Source: Blautia caecimuris (GTDB lineage: Bacteria > Bacillota > Clostridia > Lachnospirales > Lachnospiraceae). From it: 37,024 nt of DNA. The notes under the pieces were generated by a model that saw nothing but the letters and a program-made list of their open reading frames with translations, made no database searches and was not told where the DNA came from. The first letter of the stretch is position 1. Every line of letters begins with the position of its first letter. The stretch spans positions 1-37,024 of the forward strand of contig NZ_JANJZT010000031.1 of NCBI RefSeq assembly GCF_024622975.1, written 5' to 3'. Below, piece after piece: positions 18,083-25,932 of the stretch. The translations under genes and the position numbers were made by a program.

Positions 18083-19672
18083 TTACTCCCATGTCCACTG
18101 ATCCACATTATTTACAATAGACCAGCCATGTCCGTGAGGATGAATCTTCTGATCTGCAACTTTAAGTCCATCTCTTACAAAATACAGATGATCCACATTG
18201 CACAGCCAGATCCAGGGAATATCTCCCTCCTGGGTAATACCTGTTTCTCCGTCCCACTGAGCCTTTTTCCACAGCTCGTAGGATTCCTCAAGATCGCTGC
18301 TTTCCAGAGCCTCGTCCATGTATTTGTCTACTGTCTCATTGGCATACGGTGAATATTCAGCAGTTCCTGTTTCTTCCATTGTATGGTAAATATTGTAAAG
18401 CTCCATAGGAGTGTGCGCTCCCCATCCCCACATCAGAGGCTGAGACAAGGCCGCAGTATAGGCGGTATCCCAGTCAGCTCCCTCTGTAGTAACAGAAATT
18501 CCCAGTTCAGCAAGCTGATTTTTTGCATCCTCAGCCAGAGCCTGACGTACAGAATCAGATGCCGGATAAACGATCTTCATCTCAGCGCGTACGCCGTCTT
18601 TTTCGCGGATTCCGTCTTTTCCTTCTTTCCAGCCGGCATCCTCAAGAATTTTTACCGCTCCCTCAAAATCGTACTCTGTTTCTGCCTCCTCGTTATACCA
18701 GGGCATTTTGTCACATACGCTGTATGCGGGAGTTCCGTAGCCGTTCAGTACATTGTCGATCATTTCTTCACGGTCGATTCCAATGTTGATCGCGCGTCTT
18801 ACTTCCACATCGCTGGTAAAATCATTTCCGGTCATTACTCCGTCTTTTTCTTCTGCCGGAGCTGCCGGAAGATTAAATCCACGGTTATCAACTGTATCTA
18901 CACGGAACAGCTCATATCCCTCTATTTCCGTATCAGAATAGGAAGCTGCCGTATGCGCTACGTCTACCGTTCCGGACTGAGCTGCCGCAAGAGCCGCGTC
19001 CTCTTCCATAAAAAGAACCGTAACCTTTTTCATCTTTGGTTCTTCTCCGTAATAATCCGGATTGGCCTCAAAGATCACCTGCTGCCCCTTATCCCACTGC
19101 TTCATGATATAACGTCCTGATCCAACAGGATTCTGTCCGTAATTCTCGTCATATGCATGTTCCGGAACAATTCCCACTACAGCCATAGTATACGGCCAGA
19201 TGGAAAAAGGCTTGTTCAGATGAAACTCTACTGTGGTATCATCCACTGCAACGGCTTCCTCCAGCATGGAAAAATCATTGACAGAGCTGTTGTCGCGGCA
19301 GTTATTATAGGTAAACGCTACGTCCTTTGCTGTCAGTGGTTCTCCGTCTGTAAATTTTACATCGTCACGGATCTTTACTGTCCAGATAAGCCCGTCCTCA
19401 CTGACAGAATAATCTGTGGCAAGATCCATTCCAATAGACAGATCTTTGTTGGTAACAGTAAGTGTGCTCTGTATCAGAGGCTCATGAACATGCTCTCCGG
19501 CCCCCCAGCCATATGCAGGATCAAATCCCGCTTCCGGCTCAGAAGTTGCAGGCATGGTAACAATCACTTCATCCTTTGTTTTCTGTTCTGCTGCTGAAAC
19601 CACTGTGCCGCTTCCGATCATGGAAACAGTCATACAGAAAGCCGCCAGCAGTGCCATTAACCGCTTTTTCAT
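18083..19672 (-). CDS. ABC importer A, solute-binding protein (SBP family 5)
   Basis: This 529-aa extracytoplasmic binding protein of the peptide/nickel class is the first gene of importer A. The start at 19672 (MKKRLMALLAAF) follows GGGAGG. A signal peptide spans about residues 1-28 with a type I cleavage site after VVSA; there is no lipobox cysteine (the only nearby cysteine is in AAFCM). Family landmarks include the SIGMDLATDYSVSEDGL..TVKIRDDVKFTDG segment and GSGRYIMKQWDKG. The C-terminus carries a His-rich IHPHGHGW motif. The ligand cannot be assigned; nickel or a metallophore is possible given the histidines. Confidence 0.9.
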   Translation of the reverse strand: MKKRLMALLAAFCMTVSMIGSGTVVSAAEQKTKDEVIVTMPATSEPEAGFDPAYGWGAGEHVHEPLIQSTLTVTNKDLSIGMDLATDYSVSEDGLIWTVKIRDDVKFTDGEPLTAKDVAFTYNNCRDNSSVNDFSMLEEAVAVDDTTVEFHLNKPFSIWPYTMAVVGIVPEHAYDENYGQNPVGSGRYIMKQWDKGQQVIFEANPDYYGEEPKMKKVTVLFMEEDAALAAAQSGTVDVAHTAASYSDTEIEGYELFRVDTVDNRGFNLPAAPAEEKDGVMTGNDFTSDVEVRRAINIGIDREEMIDNVLNGYGTPAYSVCDKMPWYNEEAETEYDFEGAVKILEDAGWKEGKDGIREKDGVRAEMKIVYPASDSVRQALAEDAKNQLAELGISVTTEGADWDTAYTAALSQPLMWGWGAHTPMELYNIYHTMEETGTAEYSPYANETVDKYMDEALESSDLEESYELWKKAQWDGETGITQEGDIPWIWLCNVDHLYFVRDGLKVADQKIHPHGHGWSIVNNVDQWTWE

Positions 19673-19934
19673 TTGATTTAACCTCCCTGATTTTCGTGTT
19701 TCACCAGTATAACATTGATTTTCGTCAGATTTAACCCTGTACGGGGGATATAAACCCATTCATATTTTGCATGGATAATCTTTTTTTTTCATACCTGTAC
19801 ATCCCCCTGGGAGGCTTGTTAAAATCTCTGACTTTGTTAAAATATAGTCAGCACAGGAAATTGTGTTATATGATGTCAAAGTCAGTGCACGACCTCCACT
19901 TATGATGCACTAACGATCCCATTAAAATACTCAT
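19673..19934. other. Intergenic region upstream of importer A with an inverted repeat
   Basis: No gene is supported in these 260 bases. The region should hold the importer A promoter, but no strong sigma-A match was found. CTGACTTTG (19828-19836) and CAAAGTCAG (19877-19885) are perfect 9-bp complements 40 bases apart and could be a regulator-binding or leader-RNA structure. TGCAC is also repeated directly at about 19886 and 19906. Confidence 0.5.
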
Positions 19935-19970
19935 TTAAAAAAAGCACCTGTAACAAGTGCTTTTTTTAAT
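19935..19970. terminator. Bidirectional terminator between importers A and B
   Basis: AGCACCTG..CAAGTGCT forms a stem at 19943-19961, with seven or more T residues following on either strand. It ends the importer B operon and separates it from the importer A promoter region. Confidence 0.8.
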
Positions 19971-19993
19971 ACGTTTTTTTATATTTTACCGGT

Positions 19994-20779
19994 CTACAAA
20001 ACAGACTCGATCAGATTTCTGGTGTACTCCTCCCTGGGAGACCATATAATTTCCTCCGGAGTTCCGGTTTCCACGATTTTTCCCTGTTTCATAACGATCA
20101 CCCGGTCGCAGAACATCTGAACCAGAGCAAGATCATGACAGATAAAAATTACGCTGAGACCGTTTTTCTGTCTTAATTTTATCAGAAGCTCCATAATCTG
20201 TTTCTGAACCGTTACATCAAGGGCGCTGGTAGCCTCGTCGCAGATCAGAAGCTCCGGGTCCAGCGCAAGGGCTCTGGCAATAGCAGCTCTCTGGCACTGT
20301 CCTCCGCTGACCTGATGGGGATACCGGGAAGCAAATTCCGGCGTAAGCCCACACAATTCTAGAAGGTTATCCACCTTTGTTTTTAATTCCGTTCCCTTTA
20401 TCCCCATATTCCGCAGACTTTCCCCAATTCCGTCTCCAAGTGTCCTTCGGGGATCAAAAGACTCCGCGGGCATCTGGAAAACCATCTGCATATGACGGTA
20501 TGCCTGTTTCAGCTGCCGTATTCCTGCCTGAGATATATCTATACATCCAGACTCTGTTCCTTCCGATGAAGGATAAAACAGAACTTTTCCCTCTGTACAG
20601 GGAAGAAGTCCCGTAATCAGTCTGGCAACTGTACTTTTTCCGCTTCCTGATTCACCCACGATCCCCAGACACTGTCCTCTTTTCAGTTCAAAGGACACCT
20701 CGTCCACAGCTGCAAAGGATTTTTTTCCTGCTGTAAATACCTTTTTCAGTTTCTCTGCTTTCAGCAAAATTTCTGTCAT
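19994..20779 (-). CDS. ABC importer B, second ATPase (OppF/NikE-like)
   Basis: This 261-aa ABC ATPase is the last gene of the importer B operon. Walker A is GESGSGKST (about residues 41-49), the signature is VSGGQCQR, Walker B is LLICDEATSALD, and the switch histidine is in FICHD. The start overlaps the preceding ATPase stop by four bases (ATGA). It is shorter than canonical OppF because the C-terminal extension ends shortly after the EYTRNLIESVL segment. A bidirectional terminator follows. Confidence 0.93.
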   Translation of the reverse strand: MTEILLKAEKLKKVFTAGKKSFAAVDEVSFELKRGQCLGIVGESGSGKSTVARLITGLLPCTEGKVLFYPSSEGTESGCIDISQAGIRQLKQAYRHMQMVFQMPAESFDPRRTLGDGIGESLRNMGIKGTELKTKVDNLLELCGLTPEFASRYPHQVSGGQCQRAAIARALALDPELLICDEATSALDVTVQKQIMELLIKLRQKNGLSVIFICHDLALVQMFCDRVIVMKQGKIVETGTPEEIIWSPREEYTRNLIESVL

Positions 20780-21588
20780 AATTTCTGATTCTCCCGTCTT
20801 TTCAGCCGGATCACAGAATCCATAAGCTGACGAGTATACTGACTTTCCGGATTTTCCAGAATCTTCTGTGTATCTCCGTAATCCATTACTTTTCCATTCT
20901 GAAGTACGAGGATCCTGTCTGCCATTTTTCTGACCACGCCAATATTGTGAGTGATCAGAAGCATGGCTGTATGAAACTCTTTTTTCATCAGAAGAAGCTC
21001 TTCCACCACCTGTTTCTGTACAGTCACATCAAGAGCGCTGGTAGGCTCATCTGCCAGGAGCAGATCCGGTTTTAAAAGCATGGCGGTACAGATTCCCACT
21101 CTCTGATTCATTCCTCCGGACAGTTCAAAGGGATAGCTTCCAAGAACACGGGCACAGTCTGTAAGTCCGATTTTTTTCATCAAAACAGCTGCTCTGTTTT
21201 CCACTTCCGCTCTGCTGACCTTCTCATGCTCCGATACGGCCTCGTACATCTGAGCCCCTACTGTACGCATAGGACAAAGGGCTGATTTACAGTCCTGAAA
21301 GACCATTCCAAGCTCAGGTCCCCGGTATTTCCTCAGTATTTTTTCCGGCATGGCAGTGAGATTTTCTCCTTTGTACCACACCTGACCGGCGACTTCAGCT
21401 CTGTTTCCCAGAAGTCCCATAACGGCTTTTGCAACCGTACTTTTTCCACTTCCGGATTCCCCTACAATACCCAGGATTTCTCCCTTTTTCACCTGAAAGC
21501 TTATGTCCTGTACAACAGGCTCTCCATCATAACAGACAGTCAGCTTCTCCACACGGAGCAGTGCATCTTCATTCTTTTTTACATTCAT
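20776..21588 (-). CDS. ABC importer B, first ATPase (OppD/NikD-like)
   Basis: This 270-aa ABC ATPase has Walker A GESGSGKST, signature LSGGMNQR, Walker B LLLADEPTSALD and switch histidine in LITHN. It lacks the cysteine-rich C-terminal extension present in its importer A counterpart, and ends soon after QYTRQLMDSVI. The ATG follows AGGGGACGCAG. It lies 26 bases after the SBP gene and overlaps the next ATPase by four bases. Confidence 0.93.
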   Translation of the reverse strand: MNVKKNEDALLRVEKLTVCYDGEPVVQDISFQVKKGEILGIVGESGSGKSTVAKAVMGLLGNRAEVAGQVWYKGENLTAMPEKILRKYRGPELGMVFQDCKSALCPMRTVGAQMYEAVSEHEKVSRAEVENRAAVLMKKIGLTDCARVLGSYPFELSGGMNQRVGICTAMLLKPDLLLADEPTSALDVTVQKQVVEELLLMKKEFHTAMLLITHNIGVVRKMADRILVLQNGKVMDYGDTQKILENPESQYTRQLMDSVIRLKRRENQKL

Positions 21589-21614
21589 TCTGCGTCCCCT
21601 GTTCCCGGAATCAG

Positions 21615-23150
21615 TTATTCCACATCCAGATCTGCCGTGATCTCATAATAATCACAGGGATGAGCTGCCATTCCCTTTACATTGGATTTTGTCACAATTC
21701 CCATATTGAGATGTGATACAAAGAAAAATCCATCGTCGTCCAGAATCTTCTGCTGCAGCTCTGTTGCCAGCTTTGCTCTCTCCTCCGGCTCAAATGCCTG
21801 ATGAAGCTTTTCTGTAAGAGCTGTTACCTCTTTGTTTTCATATTTTCCGTAGTTTTTGGGTCCCACTACTGTACTGGTAAAGAAATATTCCGGATCTCCG
21901 GTGGGAGCTGTGGTAGTAGAACTTACATACACATCAAAGTTGCCGTCTGCCGCATAAGTCATATGATCCGAAGTATTATTTACCACAACGTCAATTCCGA
22001 TTTCCTTGAGAGTTGCCTGTGCATACTCCGCAAGCTTCGGCTGCTCCAGACGGGTCGGGTAGGTCAGCCAGTCTATGGTAAGCTTCTGTCCGTCCTTGTC
22101 TGCATATCCGTCGCCGTCTGTATCCTTCCATCCGGATTCTTCCAGCAGCTTTTTTGCCCCTTCCGGATCATAGGAAACTGTTTCCACTGCTTCATTTCCA
22201 TAAGAAAAACTGTCCGGAAAAGCGGCTTTGGCAGGGAGCCCTCTCCCCTCCATGATCACAGAGCAGAAGCCCTCTTTATCAATTCCCATTTCAATGGCTT
22301 TTCGTATATTCTGATCCTGCATGATCTCCGACTCAAAATTAAACTGTCCGAAAAAGCATCTGCTTGTTGCGCAGGAATTAATGGTATACTCCGGATTTCC
22401 GTCAAAAAGCGCGTAGTTATCATACTGAAGACCATAGGTTCCCTGGATATCGCCTGTCTGAAGGGCCGCGGTCAGAGCGCTTCCGTCCGAAAAAGACTTT
22501 ACTGTAACTTTATCCACCTTTACATCGCCGCCCCAGTAATTTTCATTTTTTACAAGATCAATCTGAGTGGGGGTAACTTTTTCTGCAATATAAGGACCTG
22601 TTCCTGCCACATTGGCATTTCCCCCTTCTCCCTGAACGCCATATTCCATATCAATAATGGCTCCGTAGGGATCTCCCAGATAGTTAATGATTGCCGGACA
22701 TGGTTCTGTTGTGTAAATAGTCAAAGTCAGTCCGTCTGCATCAATATAATCGATCTTCATATCAGAAGGAGCCCGGTCATGAACCTTTACCAGATTTTCC
22801 AGACATTCCTTTACTGCCTGGGCATCCATAGTGCGGCCGCTTGAAAACTTTACTCCGTCTCTCAGTGTGATCTTTACCGTAGTGTCGTCCACAAACTCAT
22901 AATCTGTGGCAAGCCAGGGCTCCACCTCCATATTGTCATTGTACTTAAATAACGTTTCCCCTACACCATACCTGAGCGCACTCCATCCGGAATAATTATC
23001 ATGAGGGTTCAGCCCGGCGTCACCCATTTCCTCGCTGTAACCGGTTGTTCCGTATACAAAGGTCTTTTCTTTGTCTGCCATTACGCTGACACTCAGTCCC
23101 GATATCATCACTGCTCCTGCAAGCACTGCAGCAATAAATTTTTTCTTCAT
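21615..23150 (-). CDS. ABC importer B, solute-binding protein (SBP family 5)
   Basis: This 511-aa extracytoplasmic binding protein belongs to the peptide/nickel class. The signal peptide spans about residues 1-25 with a likely type I cleavage after SVMA; no lipobox cysteine is present. Landmarks are YGVGETLFKYNDN..EPWLATDYEFVDD, the KITLRDGVKFSSG strand, GTGPYIAEKV and NENYWGG. A DTDGDGYADKDG stretch (about 340-355) looks like a calcium-binding loop found in many family 5 SBPs. The ATG overlaps the upstream permease stop by one base (TAATG). Distant from SBP A, so the two importers probably have different ligands. Confidence 0.92.
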   Translation of the reverse strand: MKKKFIAAVLAGAVMISGLSVSVMADKEKTFVYGTTGYSEEMGDAGLNPHDNYSGWSALRYGVGETLFKYNDNMEVEPWLATDYEFVDDTTVKITLRDGVKFSSGRTMDAQAVKECLENLVKVHDRAPSDMKIDYIDADGLTLTIYTTEPCPAIINYLGDPYGAIIDMEYGVQGEGGNANVAGTGPYIAEKVTPTQIDLVKNENYWGGDVKVDKVTVKSFSDGSALTAALQTGDIQGTYGLQYDNYALFDGNPEYTINSCATSRCFFGQFNFESEIMQDQNIRKAIEMGIDKEGFCSVIMEGRGLPAKAAFPDSFSYGNEAVETVSYDPEGAKKLLEESGWKDTDGDGYADKDGQKLTIDWLTYPTRLEQPKLAEYAQATLKEIGIDVVVNNTSDHMTYAADGNFDVYVSSTTTAPTGDPEYFFTSTVVGPKNYGKYENKEVTALTEKLHQAFEPEERAKLATELQQKILDDDGFFFVSHLNMGIVTKSNVKGMAAHPCDYYEITADLDVE

Positions 23151-24019
23151 TATTTACCTCTTTTCTTTTTGTGTTCCGGATCCAGATAATCTCTCAATGT
23201 ATCTCCCAGAAGGTTAAAAATCAGTACCGTTACAAAAATTGCAGCTCCCGGCGCAAGAGACATCCACGGCGCGATCTGCAGAAGGCTTCTGCCCTCATTG
23301 ATCATACTTCCCCATTCTGCTGCCGGCGGCTGTACTCCCAGTCCCAGAAAGGACAAGCCTGCAAGCTCCATCATCATAGTTCCAATATCCAGAACTGCCG
23401 TTACAAGGACAGGGCCTGCAATATTAGGCAGAATATGCCGCAGAAGCAGAGCCGGTGTGCTGCTGCCGGAAAGTCTGGCCGCCATTATATACGGCGCCTC
23501 TTTCTGAGTCAGCGTCAGTCCTCTGGCCAGCCTGGCAAACTTCGGCCAGCTTACCACTGCCAGAGCAAGTACCGCATTCTGTACACCGCCGCCCAGGACT
23601 CCTGCCACAGCTAATGCGAATACCAGACTTGGAAAGGCCAGAAACAGATCTGATATCCTCATAAGAAAAGCATCCACAAAGCCTCCCCGCCAGCCGCAGA
23701 TAATTCCCACAAAGGTTCCCGTTACTGTTGTAATGCTCACCAGGATCAGTGTGGAAAAAATACTGGTAGTTCCGGCTATCAGAATCCTGGAAAACATATC
23801 CCGTCCATAGCGGTCTGTTCCCAGCAGATGCTCCGGCCCCGGCGGCTGCTTTGCCAACAGAAGATTCTGCTCATAAGGGTCATAGGGACAGATGTATTTT
23901 GCACACAGAGCTGTTAAAAGAAGCAGCGCTGCCAGAACTGTCAGCACAATAAGCCGTATTTTTACAGAATCTGTTCCCGTCCTGTACACAGAAGATGAAC
24001 CTCTCTTTTTCTTTGTCAT
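23150..24019 (-). CDS. ABC importer B, permease (OppC/NikC-like)
   Basis: This is a 289-aa membrane permease. The N-terminal membrane segment is about residues 22-42, followed by the family motif EHLLGTDRYGRDMFSRIL and five further membrane segments. The EAA loop is VSWPKFARLARGLTLTQKEAPYIMAARLSG. The C-terminus has the GDTLRDYLDPE motif typical of OppC/DppC. It overlaps the preceding permease by four bases and the following SBP by one. Confidence 0.94.
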   Translation of the reverse strand: MTKKKRGSSSVYRTGTDSVKIRLIVLTVLAALLLLTALCAKYICPYDPYEQNLLLAKQPPGPEHLLGTDRYGRDMFSRILIAGTTSIFSTLILVSITTVTGTFVGIICGWRGGFVDAFLMRISDLFLAFPSLVFALAVAGVLGGGVQNAVLALAVVSWPKFARLARGLTLTQKEAPYIMAARLSGSSTPALLLRHILPNIAGPVLVTAVLDIGTMMMELAGLSFLGLGVQPPAAEWGSMINEGRSLLQIAPWMSLAPGAAIFVTVLIFNLLGDTLRDYLDPEHKKKRGK

Positions 24020-24960
24020 CCTTGCTCACCTCCCAGTCTTACACGGGGATCCAGATAATGATACACAATGTCCGTAATCAGGTTCACTGCTACATAGATC
24101 ACTGCCATCCATGCCACATATACCTGAACGACAGGATAATCTCTCATGGTAATGGCATCCACAGCCATTTTACCTACACCGTCCCACATAAAAATAGATT
24201 CCACAATGGTAGTTCCGCCCAGAAGGCTTCCCACAGACAATGCCATCAGCGTCACAATAGTCAGCATGGACGCCCTCAGAACATTTTTCCAGATAATCAC
24301 ACTTCCTCTGACACCTCTGGCCCTGGCTCCCGTCACATAATCCTTATTCAGTTCCTCCAGAACAGCCGCTCTGATCTGACGGATATATTTTGCCGCCATA
24401 GCTATGGCAAGGGTAAGAGTGGGAAGCACAAGACTTGCCGCAATATTTTCTGACGTAATCACAGGCAGCCATCCAAGCTTTACAGAAAATACATACATTA
24501 AAATCAGCGCCGCAAAAAAATTCGGGGCAGAATTTCCGATAAAACTCAGAAAACGTATCAGATAATCTGACCATCTATTATGGCGTATGGCAGAAAAAAT
24601 CCCAAGGGGGATCGCTGTCAGCATAGTCACTATCATAGAAGAAACTGTAAGAAGTATGGTTGCCGGAAGCTTTTCCATAAAAGTATCATATACCTTCTGC
24701 CCGGATACATAGCTGGTTCCCATATCGCCTGTGACCATTCCTGCAAACCATCTGCCATACTGTACCAGAAAAGGCTGATCCAGACCGTATTCTTTTTTTG
24801 TCTGATCAATTACCTCCTGGGAGACAACTGACCCTGCATTTTCATACATGTAGGTTACTGCATCTCCCCCTGCAAGCCGCATCATGGCAAAGGACAGAAA
24901 CGTAATCCCGATCAGAACGGGAATTAACTGAAGCAGTCTTTTTCCTATATATTTCAACAT
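24016..24960 (-). CDS. ABC importer B, permease (OppB/NikB-like)
   Basis: This 314-aa permease starts at ATG 24960 after AGAGGATAAAATT. The protein begins with the classic LKYIGKRLLQLIPVLIGITFLSFAMM membrane segment and has five more. The ATPase-docking loop is NKDYVTGARARGVRGSVIIWKNVLR, and the C-terminus ends in YHYLDPRVRLG. It begins 35 bases after lysR, suggesting the same transcript. Confidence 0.95.
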   Translation of the reverse strand: MLKYIGKRLLQLIPVLIGITFLSFAMMRLAGGDAVTYMYENAGSVVSQEVIDQTKKEYGLDQPFLVQYGRWFAGMVTGDMGTSYVSGQKVYDTFMEKLPATILLTVSSMIVTMLTAIPLGIFSAIRHNRWSDYLIRFLSFIGNSAPNFFAALILMYVFSVKLGWLPVITSENIAASLVLPTLTLAIAMAAKYIRQIRAAVLEELNKDYVTGARARGVRGSVIIWKNVLRASMLTIVTLMALSVGSLLGGTTIVESIFMWDGVGKMAVDAITMRDYPVVQVYVAWMAVIYVAVNLITDIVYHYLDPRVRLGGEQG

Positions 24961-24995
24961 AATTTTATCCTCTGTTTATCTGCTTTTTCATCATT

Positions 24996-25910
24996 TTACT
25001 TACCGCTTCCGATTCGTTCTTCCAGAAAACAGATGAATTCCTTTAAACTGCTGTCCATCTCTTCTCCCCGATGTCTGACATACCCGAAGATCACCCGGCT
25101 TCCTTCCATTTTCAACGGGATTCCGGGAAGTGTATCTTTCTTATTCTCTGACAGATAGCTTCCGCTGATATTTGCCACATCACTGTTTTTTAAAAGCCTT
25201 TCCATAATATAATCGCTGTTTGTAATAACAGAAATATCCAGGCCTTTCCAGGAAAAGCTCTCCTTGTTTTCGGCGGCTCCAATATCAAAAAATTCGTCCT
25301 GATAGTTCTGAACCAGCCGAACTCCGTCAAGCTCTTCATAGCTCAGGCTCTCTTTTTCTGTTCCGTAAAGAAAGGATTTTCCTCCCGGATAAACAATGGC
25401 TTCTGTTTCATGCAGGGGAATAAATTCCATCCTGTTTCTGGACAGTTCATAAAAAAAGTCCTCTTTCTGCCGTTCCAGAATATACACAAACCCCACATCA
25501 TCCAGATAGTCCCGGACGCGTTCCATCACTGTCCGAACTCCTGCCGTGTAAATCTGAAAATGATAATTTCTGTCATAATTCTCATTATAAAAATCCACAA
25601 ACTGAGTGGCGAACCAAGAGCTTGGATTTGCCGAGATCCTGAGCCATTTTGTCATACCGTGGTCCGCCATGGCTTCCAGCTTTGTGACTTCGCCTACAAT
25701 TTTACAGGCATAACGATATACCTGACTTCCCTGAGGCGTAAGACGGATCCCTCTGGGAAGCCGCTCAAAAAGCTGCATTCCCAGAGAATCCTCCAAAGCC
25801 TTTACCACCTTGCTGACACTGGGCTGGGTGGAATATAAAATTTTTGCCGCCTCGCTGACAGAGCCGGTCTGAGCGCAGGTCACAAAATACTGCAGCTGTT
25901 TTAAATCCAT
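24996..25910 (-). CDS. LysR-family transcriptional regulator
   Basis: This 304-aa regulator has an N-terminal winged helix-turn-helix (about residues 1-60: LKQLQYFVTCAQTGSVSEAA, then TQPSVSKVVKALEDSLG and LFERLPRGIRLTPQG) and a C-terminal periplasmic-binding-like effector domain. The start follows AAGGAAAA. It lies between the fusion gene (22-base gap) and the importer B permease (35-base gap) in the same direction. An in-operon position suggests autoregulation and control of importer B by an imported or processed ligand; that is inference. Confidence 0.95.
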   Translation of the reverse strand: MDLKQLQYFVTCAQTGSVSEAAKILYSTQPSVSKVVKALEDSLGMQLFERLPRGIRLTPQGSQVYRYACKIVGEVTKLEAMADHGMTKWLRISANPSSWFATQFVDFYNENYDRNYHFQIYTAGVRTVMERVRDYLDDVGFVYILERQKEDFFYELSRNRMEFIPLHETEAIVYPGGKSFLYGTEKESLSYEELDGVRLVQNYQDEFFDIGAAENKESFSWKGLDISVITNSDYIMERLLKNSDVANISGSYLSENKKDTLPGIPLKMEGSRVIFGYVRHRGEEMDSSLKEFICFLEERIGSGK

Positions 25911-25932
25911 AATTTTTTCCTTTATAGTTCTT

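Noticed and set aside
19673..19934. NikR-type operator (GTATGA-N16-TCATAC) for importer A
   Set aside because: No such palindrome was found; only the CTGACTTTG/CAAAGTCAG inverted repeat is present.
21801..22844. Long plus-strand open frame (347 codons) opposite SBP B
   Set aside because: Antisense to a well-supported SBP gene, Cys/Phe-rich like a shadow frame, with no RBS or recognisable domain.
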